A stretch of DNA of 64,000 bases. It comes from JAHIGH01 sp964564035 (GTDB taxonomy: Bacteria; Patescibacteriota; Microgenomatia; Levybacterales; UBA12049). Position 1 is the first letter of the stretch. The number at the start of each line of letters is the position of its first letter. The position numbers and the translations under genes are program-made. Below are positions 33,810-41,983 of this stretch, piece by piece. Location: NCBI GenBank assembly GCA_964564035.1, contig CAZLZN010000001.1:1-64000 (forward strand), written 5' to 3'. The notes beneath the pieces were generated by a model that saw nothing but the letters and a program-made list of their open reading frames with translations, ran no database searches and was not told the origin of the DNA.

Positions 33810-33989
33810 TTACTGCGCTCTTCCTGTCGCCGGTGCGCTATCCGGCATGGTTACCGATGGCGAAGTAGCTGGCGATACGGTAGGTGTAGTAGTTGGCCTT
33901 TGCGTTGGGCTTTGAGCCAATACTACGGTAGCCGCCGCTAGAATTGAAAAAGCTATTACTCCTGTTGATAATGCTGCTCTTCTTATCAT
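33810..33989 (-). CDS. Small secreted Pro/Thr protein next to sortase
   Basis: A 59-aa ORF beginning MIRRAALSTGVIAFSILAA. A textbook signal peptide (residues 1-25, basic start, hydrophobic core, cleavage near VLA-Q) precedes a Pro/Thr/Ser tail that ends SAPATGRAQ. The ATG is preceded by AAAGGAGGTGAT (33998-34009), the strongest ribosome site in the window. It lies 10 nt before the sortase gene. The PATG string recalls a sortase signal, but no hydrophobic C-terminal anchor follows; substrate status is inference. Confidence 0.72.
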   Translation of the reverse strand: MIRRAALSTGVIAFSILAAATVVLAQSPTQRPTTTPTVSPATSPSVTMPDSAPATGRAQ

Positions 33990-34101
33990 AATTATTTATC
34001 ACCTCCTTTATTATTTACTGATCTTCAATGATTAAAATACTAACTTCTCAGGGTTTAAATCCAATAAGAATAATTTAATAACTAAGTAAGAAGAGCGAAT
34101 T
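33990..34101. promoter_or_regulatory. Promoter region of the secreted-protein/sortase pair
   Basis: On the minus strand TTGGAT, 16 nt, TAGTAT is the best promoter candidate, followed by the strong AAAGGAGGTGAT site at 33998-34009. Nothing else is seen in this gap. Confidence 0.35.
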
Positions 34102-35592
34102 TCACCACAGCATCACCCAAAACTCCTGCATGACCAAAATTTGCATAGCCTGAAAAAATAAGAATACGCAAAATTGGATTCTTGTAAATCTCAGGCTTTT
34201 TGTCAAAAAACCGGCTCCGATCAACGCCATAAACGGCATGAATACAACCAGTATCCGTCCGCCCTCACCTCTTATCGAACCGGAAAAATTAACAATAATT
34301 AGCATCATTAAAAAAGCAATAAAAACAAAATCTAATTTCCTGATATTTTTTAAAAAATTTCTGCCAAAAACATTCAGGCAGAAAAATTTTGTTTCCCGAA
34401 TGAATTTATAAAAAAATACCATACTCAATGGAATTCCCGCGAATATAAAAAAATCAACCGCGTTATACCAGAGCCACAAACTGTAAGATCTTGAATTAAC
34501 ATGTGTTACTGTCGTCATAATTATTCGCGTCATTTCATAAAAATTAAAATTAAAAAACACCAATAATAAAATTGGCAAAAGCAAAAATCCACCCGCAAAT
34601 ACGGAAGAATCAATAAGCAATCTCATCGGCTTCAATTTTAATCCCAAAAAATTCAGCAAATAAAATATCATGAATAAAACACCGATCGTAAGAAGTGATA
34701 AATTAAAAAATACACCAACAAAAAGAGTTAAGCCCGACAAAAATAAATAATATTTTTTATTTTCTTTTATACCTTTATAAAAAAACAAAAATGAAGTAAT
34801 AGAAAAAATCGGCAAAAATGAATCGTTAATTGGAATAAAAAGCACGGCGCTTGGGATAAAAATATATATAAAAATTGTTCTCAAAGCGATCTTTACCCCG
34901 TATAATGCGCTAGCCGCAAAATATAGAGGAACGACTGTGAAAGACGCTAGCATAGGTATAAAAAAAGCAGAAAAAACAGCTCCCGCTTTTTGAGCAGCTT
35001 CGAGTGTAACCCAAATAAGCCTTACGTCCGGACGGCTGGGAGATAGTTTATCCACATAATCGATAAACGCCGGAAACATCGAAGCGAATAAATTATTAAA
35101 ATAAAAAAACAATATAGCCCCCGGCGGATGAGACGCCGCGTGATAAACAAAGCTAAGAACATTTTCGTTGTATGTGCTTACAAATTCATAAACGTTTTTT
35201 ATATTCAGTGACGCGGTAAAATACCCGTTCAATTCCGGATTAATAATCCTGTGGATCAACACACCTATTCCGGCTCTGCTGAAGTACAAAACTCCCATCT
35301 GAAACATATAAGAAATTAGTGCGGCGCAAATTAAAAAAACATAAATATGTTTGACGGCAAATTTCTGATGCCGCTCAACAAATAAATACATTCCGAAAAT
35401 AATAATAGTCACTAAAAGCGGCGCCCATAATTTATTTAATGTATTTACAAATAAATAATCCCATTGCCATTCCGGCGGATATGGCGCCGGCCCCCTCAAA
35501 AGCGGAAATATATCCCAAGAGACTGATGCAAAAAACCCCGCCGTCACGACGCTTACCAAAACCAAAAATCTATTTTTAAACCCCTCTGACAT
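34102..35592 (-). CDS. Polytopic GT-C-like glycosyltransferase
   Basis: A 496-aa membrane protein with about 11-12 TM helices. The extracytoplasmic motif YHAASHPPGAILFFYF (about residues 145-160) is common in a group of lipid-linked-sugar glycosyltransferases. DSFLPIF and the SGSIRGEGGRILVVFMP end are also typical of this group. Donor and acceptor unknown. It is divergent from tatD and, with the GT2 gene nearby, probably acts in envelope glycan assembly. Confidence 0.65.
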   Translation of the reverse strand: MSEGFKNRFLVLVSVVTAGFFASVSWDIFPLLRGPAPYPPEWQWDYLFVNTLNKLWAPLLVTIIIFGMYLFVERHQKFAVKHIYVFLICAALISYMFQMGVLYFSRAGIGVLIHRIINPELNGYFTASLNIKNVYEFVSTYNENVLSFVYHAASHPPGAILFFYFNNLFASMFPAFIDYVDKLSPSRPDVRLIWVTLEAAQKAGAVFSAFFIPMLASFTVVPLYFAASALYGVKIALRTIFIYIFIPSAVLFIPINDSFLPIFSITSFLFFYKGIKENKKYYLFLSGLTLFVGVFFNLSLLTIGVLFMIFYLLNFLGLKLKPMRLLIDSSVFAGGFLLLPILLLVFFNFNFYEMTRIIMTTVTHVNSRSYSLWLWYNAVDFFIFAGIPLSMVFFYKFIRETKFFCLNVFGRNFLKNIRKLDFVFIAFLMMLIIVNFSGSIRGEGGRILVVFMPFMALIGAGFLTKSLRFTRIQFCVFLFFQAMQILVMQEFWVMLW

Positions 35593-35619
35593 TTAAAACA
35601 ATTATACAAATATTATTGC

Positions 35620-35625
35620 TATAAT
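35620..35625 (+). promoter_or_regulatory. -10 box of tatD, leaderless arrangement
   Basis: A perfect TATAAT ends 6 nt before the tatD ATG (35632). No ribosome site fits between them. Confidence 0.55.
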
Positions 35626-35631
35626 GTAATC

Positions 35632-36459
35632 ATGATCGATGCCCATTGTCATTTGAATTTCAGTGCTTTCGAAAAAGATTTTGATGAAGTAATCAAAAAC
35701 GCACAAAAAGAAGGCGTACATACTATTATTAATGCAGGAACGCAAATAAGCTCTTCGAAATGGGCCGTCGAACTGGCCGGCAAATTCCCGAACCTCTATG
35801 CTGTTATCGCAGTGCATCCTCATCACGCTGACAAACTTGATTCAAATGACAACACAAAATGGAGCGAAGAACTTGAAGCTTTAGGCAAACACCCCAAAGT
35901 AGTTGGAATAGGCGAATTTGGACTGGACTATTACAATTACAAATCAAACGGAATTGTTGACCCCGAGCTCCAAAAAAAAGTATTTTTAACTCAACTGGAA
36001 ATAGCACATGCTTTGAAACTGCCGCTCCAGATCCACACCAGAGACGACCGGGCACGTACAGAACTTGTTAAATTACTGAAAAATAATAAAAGCCTGCTTC
36101 TAGATCCGCCCGGGATGTTCCATTGCTTTGCCGGCAGTATGGAATCAATGAATTCGGTTTTAGATCTTGGATTTTATTTGGGCTTTGATGGAAATATCAC
36201 ATACGGCGGTACGCCGCCGGGTGAACCGCTGCCTCTTGCGGATTTAGTAAAATCTGCTCCTCTTGAGCGGATCATGATCGAAACGGACAGCCCGTATCTG
36301 ACGCCCATGCCGTTGCGCGGCAGGAGAAATGAGCCGAAATATGCTATAATTACTGGCAAGTTCATCTCAAAAATCAAAAATATTTCATTCGAAGAAGTGG
36401 AACACCAGACAGAACAAAACGTATATACCGTTTTCAAAAAAATATCCCGGTCAATATGA
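35632..36459 (+). CDS. tatD: TatD-family metal-dependent DNase
   Basis: A 275-aa TIM-barrel hydrolase. Metal ligands are visible in MIDAHCHLNF, the glutamate in VGIGEFGLDYY, histidine in QIHTRD, histidine in FHCFAGS and aspartate in IETDSPYLTP. TatD enzymes are 3'-5' exonucleases and may act in DNA repair or turnover. The last codon overlaps the GT2 start by 4 nt (ATGA). Confidence 0.93.
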   Translation: MIDAHCHLNFSAFEKDFDEVIKNAQKEGVHTIINAGTQISSSKWAVELAGKFPNLYAVIAVHPHHADKLDSNDNTKWSEELEALGKHPKVVGIGEFGLDYYNYKSNGIVDPELQKKVFLTQLEIAHALKLPLQIHTRDDRARTELVKLLKNNKSLLLDPPGMFHCFAGSMESMNSVLDLGFYLGFDGNITYGGTPPGEPLPLADLVKSAPLERIMIETDSPYLTPMPLRGRRNEPKYAIITGKFISKIKNISFEEVEHQTEQNVYTVFKKISRSI

Positions 36460-37949
36460 CAGACTTTTTTTCCAAAATATTCGCGCGCTATCCCGTCAAA
36501 TCCCGCAGGATTTTAGAAATTTTCCCGGGATTTGTAGTCTGGACATTGATCACTCTTCCGGTTTGGGGATCTTTCCTGATACCTACAGTTGTCGCGTATT
36601 TCATTTTGTTTTTTGATATATTTTTCTTCTACAAATCTTTTGCCCTGGCCGTTACATCAACAATCGCATCAAAAAAAATCAGAGAGACTGAAAAAAAAGA
36701 CTGGTATGAAATTGCCAAAAAGCTACCCAATTACAGACCTGTCGATCACGTGCTTGTTATTACAAATTACCAGGAAAAAACAGAAAAGCTCCGTCTCACA
36801 CTTGAAGCATTAGCAAATCAATCCTACCCGTCATCAAATCTGCACGTCGTACTTGCTATGGAAGAGCGTGAAAAAGAAGCAAAAGAAAGAGCGCGAATTC
36901 TCATCAAAGAATTCAAACATGTCTTCGGAAATATTTTTGCCACATTCCACCCGGATTTGCCGAATGAAGTAAAAGGGAAATCTTCCAATGAATCATACGC
37001 CGGCAAAGAGGCTTACAAAATTTTATTTGAAAAAGGCAAATTAAATATAGATTTCGCGACAGCATCCTCAGTAGACGCTGACAGTATTTTCCACAAAGAA
37101 TTCTTCGCTCATCTTACATACAAATTCCTTACCGATCCGGCCCCGTACAACAAATTCTGGCAATCCGCGACAGTTTACCACAACAATATCTGGAAAGTTC
37201 CGGCTCCGACCAGAATTATTTCATTTTTCGGCAGTCTTTGGAGAACAGGCCTCCTGGTCCAGGGAGACAGGCTTATTACAAACGCCACATATACTCTGTC
37301 ATTCAAAATGCTCAAAAAAATCGGCTTCTGGGATGTCGATGTGATACCCGAAGACTATAGAGTTTTCTTCAAAGCCTTTTATGCTCTAAAAGGTCAAGTG
37401 TGGGTAGAACCGGTATTTTTAAAAACATCGATGGACGCGCCCCATTCAATCGGCTATGTTAATAGCCTCAAAAACAAATACAATCAGGAACGCAGATGGG
37501 CATGGGGTGTGTCAGATGATCCGCTGTTTATTGAATGGTGGCTCACTGTTCCGGGAGTTCCTTTCTTCCGCAAAACTTTCCTGCTATACCACGTACTGCT
37601 TGATCATATCCTATGGCCTACAAATTGGTTTATTGTTACAATTGCCGCCAACGTCATGGCCGTTCTGAATCCGGTTTATTCCCGCACCTCTCTTGGATAC
37701 TATCTTCCGCAACTTGCAGGCATACTTTTAAACACCTGTCTAATTGCTTTAATTGTGATGATGTATATAGACTACAAAAACCGCCCGGATCATGCCCGCA
37801 TGTCTCTCAAAAGAAAACTGCTTTTCCCGTTCGAATTTATTTTAATGCCTCTGGTTGGTTTTTTCTTGTCTTCATTGCCGGCGCTCATTTCCCATACACA
37901 GCTGATGCTCGGCAAAAGAATGGAATACAAAGTAACGGAAAAAATCTGA
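36456..37949 (+). CDS. Membrane GT2-family glycosyltransferase
   Basis: A 497-aa protein with two N-terminal TM helices (about 25-70) and a cytoplasmic GT-A domain. The domain contains VLVITNYQEK, SVDADSIF (DxD-like), the acceptor aspartate in VIPEDYRVF and QERRWAWG, corresponding to Q/RxxRW of processive synthases. Several C-terminal TM helices follow. It resembles cellulose-synthase-like enzymes, but the product is unknown. It overlaps tatD by 4 nt and ends one base from convergent hisE. Confidence 0.78.
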   Translation: MTDFFSKIFARYPVKSRRILEIFPGFVVWTLITLPVWGSFLIPTVVAYFILFFDIFFFYKSFALAVTSTIASKKIRETEKKDWYEIAKKLPNYRPVDHVLVITNYQEKTEKLRLTLEALANQSYPSSNLHVVLAMEEREKEAKERARILIKEFKHVFGNIFATFHPDLPNEVKGKSSNESYAGKEAYKILFEKGKLNIDFATASSVDADSIFHKEFFAHLTYKFLTDPAPYNKFWQSATVYHNNIWKVPAPTRIISFFGSLWRTGLLVQGDRLITNATYTLSFKMLKKIGFWDVDVIPEDYRVFFKAFYALKGQVWVEPVFLKTSMDAPHSIGYVNSLKNKYNQERRWAWGVSDDPLFIEWWLTVPGVPFFRKTFLLYHVLLDHILWPTNWFIVTIAANVMAVLNPVYSRTSLGYYLPQLAGILLNTCLIALIVMMYIDYKNRPDHARMSLKRKLLFPFEFILMPLVGFFLSSLPALISHTQLMLGKRMEYKVTEKI

Positions 37950-38228
37950 TTATTTTTTGTGGCGCTTAGTAAATTCTTTATATATTTCTTCAATACTTAT
38001 TCCCAAAGTCGAAAGCATAACTAGGCTATGGAACCATAGATCAGCGGTTTCCGAAATTACCTCTTTTTTGTTTTTATTTTTTGCGGCAATAACCGCCTCA
38101 ACCGCCTCTTCGCCTACTTTTTGAATGATCCTGTCATCTCCGGACTTAAAAAGCTCCGCGACATAAGAATTTTTAGGCATTCTCTTTTTTCTGTCCTCGA
38201 TTATTTTATAAACTTCATCAATGTTCAT
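37950..38228 (-). CDS. hisE: Phosphoribosyl-ATP pyrophosphatase
   Basis: A 92-aa all-alpha MazG-like enzyme for the second step of histidine synthesis. SYVAELFKSGDDRIIQKVGEEAVE carries the metal-binding glutamates, and ETADLWFHSLVMLSTLGIS completes the family pattern. It is the last gene of hisGHAFIE, 17 nt after hisI, and is a separate protein rather than a HisIE fusion. Confidence 0.93.
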   Translation of the reverse strand: MNIDEVYKIIEDRKKRMPKNSYVAELFKSGDDRIIQKVGEEAVEAVIAAKNKNKKEVISETADLWFHSLVMLSTLGISIEEIYKEFTKRHKK

Positions 38229-38245
38229 GATTTTGTTTAATACTA

Positions 38246-38590
38246 TTATATAACTGTTTTTTTGTCCGTTTTTACTTTGCTAAAAAAACAGCTTAGACTG
38301 CCGGTATGACACACATTTTTACCTATCAGTGTAACTTTTATCAAAAGCGTATCCAAATCGCAATCCCTTAATATTTGATTAACCTTCAGCATATTTCCCG
38401 ACTCCTCCCCTTTCATCCATAATTTCTTACGTTTTCTGCTCCAAAAATGCACATATCCTGATTCCATAGTTTTGGTCAGCGCTCTATCATTCATATATCC
38501 AAGCATATATACCTGATTTGATTCAGAGTCTTGAATTATTGCCGGCACCAGCCCGCTATTTTTCTCAAAATTTATTAATTTATGTTCCAT
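38246..38590 (-). CDS. hisI: Phosphoribosyl-AMP cyclohydrolase
   Basis: A 114-aa zinc/magnesium enzyme for the third histidine step. Characteristic are the segment from VYMLGYMNDRAL to VHFWSRKRKKLW, the metal motif RDCDLDTLLIKV and VCHTGSLSCFF. It is separated from hisF by a 61-nt A/T-rich gap. Confidence 0.95.
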   Translation of the reverse strand: MEHKLINFEKNSGLVPAIIQDSESNQVYMLGYMNDRALTKTMESGYVHFWSRKRKKLWMKGEESGNMLKVNQILRDCDLDTLLIKVTLIGKNVCHTGSLSCFFSKVKTDKKTVI

Positions 38591-38651
38591 AATTCATATT
38601 TGTAATTTATAATTTGCATAAAAATTTAAAATTATAAATTGAAAATTGCCA
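38591..38651. other. A/T-rich gap between hisF and hisI
   Basis: Sixty-one nearly pure A/T bases with degenerate AATTTATAA/TTGAAAAT elements of the genome's short-repeat type. No terminator with a GC stem is visible, so the operon probably reads through. Confidence 0.5.
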
Positions 38652-39407
38652 TTAAATCCTCATCTCTATTTTATTCTTTCTTAGATTATTCTTTACTTCT
38701 TTAATCCTAAGCTCTCCAAAATGAAAAAGTGATGCCGCTAGAGCGGCGTCCGCTTTGCCTGTTGTAAAAACATCCCGAAAATCCGAAAGACTCCCCGCAC
38801 CACCTGACGCAATTACCGGCACATTCACACGGGATGAAACACTGGCAGTCAAGCCCAGGTCAAAACCTATTTTTGTACCGTCCCGATCCATACTTGTCAA
38901 AAGTATCTCTCCGGCGCCTAGTTTGACAGCATCCCGCGCCCATTTAACCGCGTCTTTTCCGGCAGAGATACGTCCGCCGTTTACAAACACATCCCACCCG
39001 GATCCGGCTTTTTTAGCATCAATCGCGAGTACAACACATTGATTTCCGAAAATATTTGCCAATTCCGATATGATCCTTGGATTTTTGACAGCAGCCGAAT
39101 TCACCGCTATCTTATCCGCGCCGTTTTTCAATATACTTCTCGCGTCATTGACATTGTTTATCCCCCCTCCGACAGTAAACGGGATAAATATTTTTGCCGC
39201 AATTTGCTTTACAATATCCAGCATAATATCCCGCCGCTCATGTGTCGCGGTTATATCCAAAAAAGTAAGCTCATCTGCTCCTTCATTATTATATATCTCG
39301 GCAAGCCGCACAGGATCTCCCGCGTCTTTTATATTTACGAAATTAACCCCTTTGACAACCCTTCCGTCTTTTATATCCAGACATGAAATTATTCTTTTAG
39401 CTATCAT
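38652..39407 (-). CDS. hisF: Imidazole glycerol phosphate synthase, cyclase subunit
   Basis: A 251-aa TIM barrel that receives ammonia from HisH. It makes imidazole-glycerol phosphate and AICAR. The catalytic aspartates are in SCLDIKDGRVVKGVNF and LLTSMDRDGTKIGFD. FTVGGGI and ASGGAG phosphate loops are present. The ATG at 39407, 2 nt after the hisA stop, was chosen over an in-frame TTG at 39413. Confidence 0.96.
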   Translation of the reverse strand: MIAKRIISCLDIKDGRVVKGVNFVNIKDAGDPVRLAEIYNNEGADELTFLDITATHERRDIMLDIVKQIAAKIFIPFTVGGGINNVNDARSILKNGADKIAVNSAAVKNPRIISELANIFGNQCVVLAIDAKKAGSGWDVFVNGGRISAGKDAVKWARDAVKLGAGEILLTSMDRDGTKIGFDLGLTASVSSRVNVPVIASGGAGSLSDFRDVFTTGKADAALAASLFHFGELRIKEVKNNLRKNKIEMRI

Positions 39408-39409
39408 AA

Positions 39410-40117
39410 TCAACTTCTTATCATCTCTTTAATTGAAATCTTATTTTCATACAAAGCCTTACCGACTATTACGCCTTCGACTCCTATTGCATCTAACTTT
39501 TTTATAGCACTTATACTAGATATTCCGCCCGCTGCAATAATAGGCACATTTAAATTATCAATAAGTTTTTTAACCTCTTTATAATTCGGAACAGTCAGTG
39601 TGCCATCCCTCGTTACATCTGTATAAATAAAACGCATAACGCCGCTTTCCTCAAGCTCCCGCGCTTTCTTTAACGCGCCGGTATCTGCCTCTTCCTGCCA
39701 TCCTTTAATAGCTAATTTTCCGTTTTTCGCATCAATCGATACTATTATATTGTCCCGATATTTAATTAAAAGTTTTTCAAAAATCGGCTTTTCTATAACC
39801 GCCATAGTGCCGATAATTATTCTTTCTATTCCAATTGCGATCAGCTTATCGGCTGTCTGAATATTATTGATACCGCCCCCGACTTGAATCGGAATTTTGA
39901 CGGCGTTACGAATTTTTTTAATAACGTCAAAATTTTTAAGAGTGCTTTTTTCCGCTCCGTCTAAATCAACGATGTGTAAATATTTTGCGCCTTCACTTTC
40001 CCATCGCAGGGCAAACTCAACCGGATCATCGCTATACACTTTTACATCACTAAATCTACCCTGCGTAAGCCGCACGCATTTACCGTTTTGGATATCTATT
40101 GCCGGAAAAATTATCAC
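39410..40117 (-). CDS. hisA: ProFAR isomerase
   Basis: A 235-aa TIM barrel catalysing the fourth histidine step. PAIDIQNGKCVRLTQG has the first catalytic aspartate and FIYTDVTRDGTL the second. IPIQVGGGIN and IAAGGISS are phosphate sites. The start overlaps the hisH stop by 4 nt. Its paralogy with HisF is evident. Confidence 0.96.
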   Translation of the reverse strand: MIIFPAIDIQNGKCVRLTQGRFSDVKVYSDDPVEFALRWESEGAKYLHIVDLDGAEKSTLKNFDVIKKIRNAVKIPIQVGGGINNIQTADKLIAIGIERIIIGTMAVIEKPIFEKLLIKYRDNIIVSIDAKNGKLAIKGWQEEADTGALKKARELEESGVMRFIYTDVTRDGTLTVPNYKEVKKLIDNLNVPIIAAGGISSISAIKKLDAIGVEGVIVGKALYENKISIKEMIRS

Positions 40118-40752
40118 AATAAATTCTCCTTTCGCTCGACTGCTATATCATAAAAATTATTCAACAATTTTAAACCCGTTTCTCCACTTTTTTCAGGATG
40201 AAACTGTACTCCATATATATTTTCATACGCGAAGGCACTGCAGAATTTTTTCCCATATCTCGTAACTCCGGCAACAACTGCATCGTCAGCCGGCGCGCAG
40301 TAATAACTATTCACAAAATAAAAGTGACTATTATTCTCTATATTTTTAAATAAATTCTGAATTCTGAATTCTGAATTCTGAATTCCGACTTTATTCCATC
40401 CAATTTGCGGCACTTTAAATTTTGTTCTAAATTTCTTTACGTTTCCCTTTATCAAATCCAGACATTCGGTTTCTCCCTCTTCGCTAAATGACATCATAAT
40501 CTGCATTCCAAGACAGATACCGAGAATTGGAGTTCCGCTCATCACTTTCTCGATTATGACTTGGTCCATACCCGTAGACTTCAAATTTTTCATACCGGTA
40601 CCCGCTGACCCTACGCCGGGCAATATCAGCGCTTCAGACTTTTGTAATTCTGAAATGCTGTCTGCAATCAAATAAGGTATCCTCAATTTTTTCAGCGCGT
40701 TTGCAACACTGGCCAAATTCCCAAGTCCGTAATCAATTATTGTTAATTTCAT
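40114..40752 (-). CDS. hisH: Imidazole glycerol phosphate synthase, glutaminase subunit
   Basis: A 212-aa class I amidotransferase that feeds ammonia to HisF. The nucleophile cysteine is in LGICLGMQIMM and the His-Glu pair is in YGVQFHPEKSG. Residues about 122-133 (NSEFRIQNSEF-like, SEFRIQN repeated) are encoded by a heptamer tandem repeat, an insertion in a surface loop compared with usual HisH proteins. Confidence 0.95.
   Translation of the reverse strand: MKLTIIDYGLGNLASVANALKKLRIPYLIADSISELQKSEALILPGVGSAGTGMKNLKSTGMDQVIIEKVMSGTPILGICLGMQIMMSFSEEGETECLDLIKGNVKKFRTKFKVPQIGWNKVGIQNSEFRIQNLFKNIENNSHFYFVNSYYCAPADDAVVAGVTRYGKKFCSAFAYENIYGVQFHPEKSGETGLKLLNNFYDIAVERKENLL
40354..40388. repeat. 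Heptamer repeat ATTCTGA x5 inside hisH
   Basis: Four perfect ATTCTGA units and one ATTCCGA unit (35 nt) lie in frame within hisH. Because five 7-mers are 35 nt, the neighbouring sequence must compensate to keep the reading frame; the protein is intact. Confidence 0.9.
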
Positions 40753-40757
40753 ATAAT

Positions 40758-41633
40758 TTAAATTATCATTTTTTCAATTGGCAACACTATTATCCCTGTC
40801 GCGCCGTACTTCTTTAACTTCTCGATCGTTTCCCAAAAAAACTCTTCTTTGACAACAGTTTGCACAGAAACCCAATCCCGATCGGCAAGCGTTGAAATAG
40901 TCGGAGACCTAAGGCCCGGCACTACTCTTTTTATTTTATCTATAGCATTTTTGGGCACATTCATCATGATATATTTATAATCCCGCGCGCTCAAAACAGC
41001 ATTAAAACGCATCAATAACCCGTCAAGAATTTTTTTCCTGCCGTTTACAAAAGAATCTTTATTCGCGATCAAAACCGCCTCGGAATCGTAAACTTTCTCC
41101 AATATCCTCAGGTCATTAAGCGCCAAAGTGCTCCCCGTAGAAACCAGATCAACAATTGCGTCGGCGATTCCCAGGGCAGGAGTAATCTCCAGAGAACCGC
41201 TTATCGCAACTATCTCCACGTCAATTTTATTTTTCTTAAAAAAACTTTTTGCGGACACAGGATATGATGTCGCGATTCTTTTCTTATCCAAATCGATAAT
41301 GCTTTTGTACTTGGACTCTTTCGGAACAGCGGCATACAGTGAGCAATAACCATAATTTAAATTAAAGATCTTTCTTACATCCGGCCGCTCTTCATTCAAA
41401 ATGTTTTGTCCGACAATTCCCAGATCAACGGTTCCGGTCGCGACATAATTCGGAATATCATCGTCTCTGACATACAATATTTCAAGCGGAAAATTCCTGC
41501 ACTTCGAAAATAATTTTTGCTTATAGCTTGTAAATTCGAGCCCTGATCTTCGCAAAAATTCAAGAGTCTCCTCCGTCAGTCTGCCGCTTTTTTGCACAGC
41601 TAATTTTAAATTTTTATTGTTTAAATTTGCCAT
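40758..41633 (-). CDS. hisG: ATP phosphoribosyltransferase, long form
   Basis: A 291-aa enzyme for the first, committed step of histidine synthesis. LKLAVQKSGRLTEETLEFLRRSGL starts the fold. DLVSTGSTLALNDLRILEKV is the PRPP-site region. The length and the C-terminal region GVVPGLRSPTIS.. to ..GATGIIVLPIEKMI indicate the long form with its own ACT-like regulatory domain, so HisZ is not needed and histidine feedback is expected. Start is the ATG 7 nt after the GGGAG that ends the T-box terminator helix. Confidence 0.95.
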   Translation of the reverse strand: MANLNNKNLKLAVQKSGRLTEETLEFLRRSGLEFTSYKQKLFSKCRNFPLEILYVRDDDIPNYVATGTVDLGIVGQNILNEERPDVRKIFNLNYGYCSLYAAVPKESKYKSIIDLDKKRIATSYPVSAKSFFKKNKIDVEIVAISGSLEITPALGIADAIVDLVSTGSTLALNDLRILEKVYDSEAVLIANKDSFVNGRKKILDGLLMRFNAVLSARDYKYIMMNVPKNAIDKIKRVVPGLRSPTISTLADRDWVSVQTVVKEEFFWETIEKLKKYGATGIIVLPIEKMII

Positions 41634-41837
41634 AAAAAAACTCCCGTCCTTTACAACCAATATCTTTGGTTATAAGGAACGAGAGGTCAAACATTTCTCC
41701 CGCGGTCCCATCCTCATTCCCCGATTCCTGTATCTATATCGGGGCGCTCTATACCGACTCCGCATCTTGTGCGACATCGTCTACCCAATTTTACGGCTGG
41801 ATTTCCGTGGAGTATTTCGCTCCCAACGCTCTCTTTA
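41634..41837 (-). promoter_or_regulatory. T-box leader, probably tRNA-His-responsive
   Basis: On the minus strand, in order: AGAGAG near 41830, a complex stem I region, and a stem III hairpin CCCCGAT/ATCGGGG (41719-41744). The T-box sequence TGGGACCGCG (41701-41710, matching UGGNACCGCG) follows. Last is a terminator hairpin (41641-41685) and a T-run ending at the hisG ATG. An alternative antiterminator can form from GGAA...CGGGAG with CTCTCGTTCC. N=G in UGGN pairs with C73, the discriminator base of bacterial tRNA-His. A candidate CAC specifier lies at 41769-41771. The ribosome site GGGAG is inside the terminator stem, so translation may also be controlled. Confidence 0.85.
41641..41685 (-). 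terminator. T-box terminator / ribosome-site sequestering hairpin
   Basis: Minus-strand CTCTCGTTCCTT pairs with AAAGGACGGGAG (with G-U pairs), and ACCAA with TTGGT, followed by seven T residues that run into the hisG ATG. Confidence 0.8.
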
Positions 41838-41894
41838 TTTTTAATGAATAGAATTCCGGATCGTGACTCCGGTCAGACGTTTTATAATAAAATT

Positions 41895-41923
41895 ATTATA
41901 TAAATATAATGCATGCGTGTCAA
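41895..41923 (-). promoter_or_regulatory. his operon promoter
   Basis: On the minus strand a consensus TTGACA (41918-41923), 17-nt spacer and consensus TATAAT (41895-41900), both perfect. Transcription would start near 41888, giving a leader of about 250 nt that contains the T-box. Confidence 0.8.
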
Positions 41924-41983
41924 TTGCGAACTCATTTGCTTTCAGCTATTTCAAAAACTATAATAAATCAAACGATCTTAGCA

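Noticed and set aside
41633..41660. hisG start nine codons upstream of the chosen ATG
   Set aside because: The extension is encoded by the T-box terminator stem and T-run.
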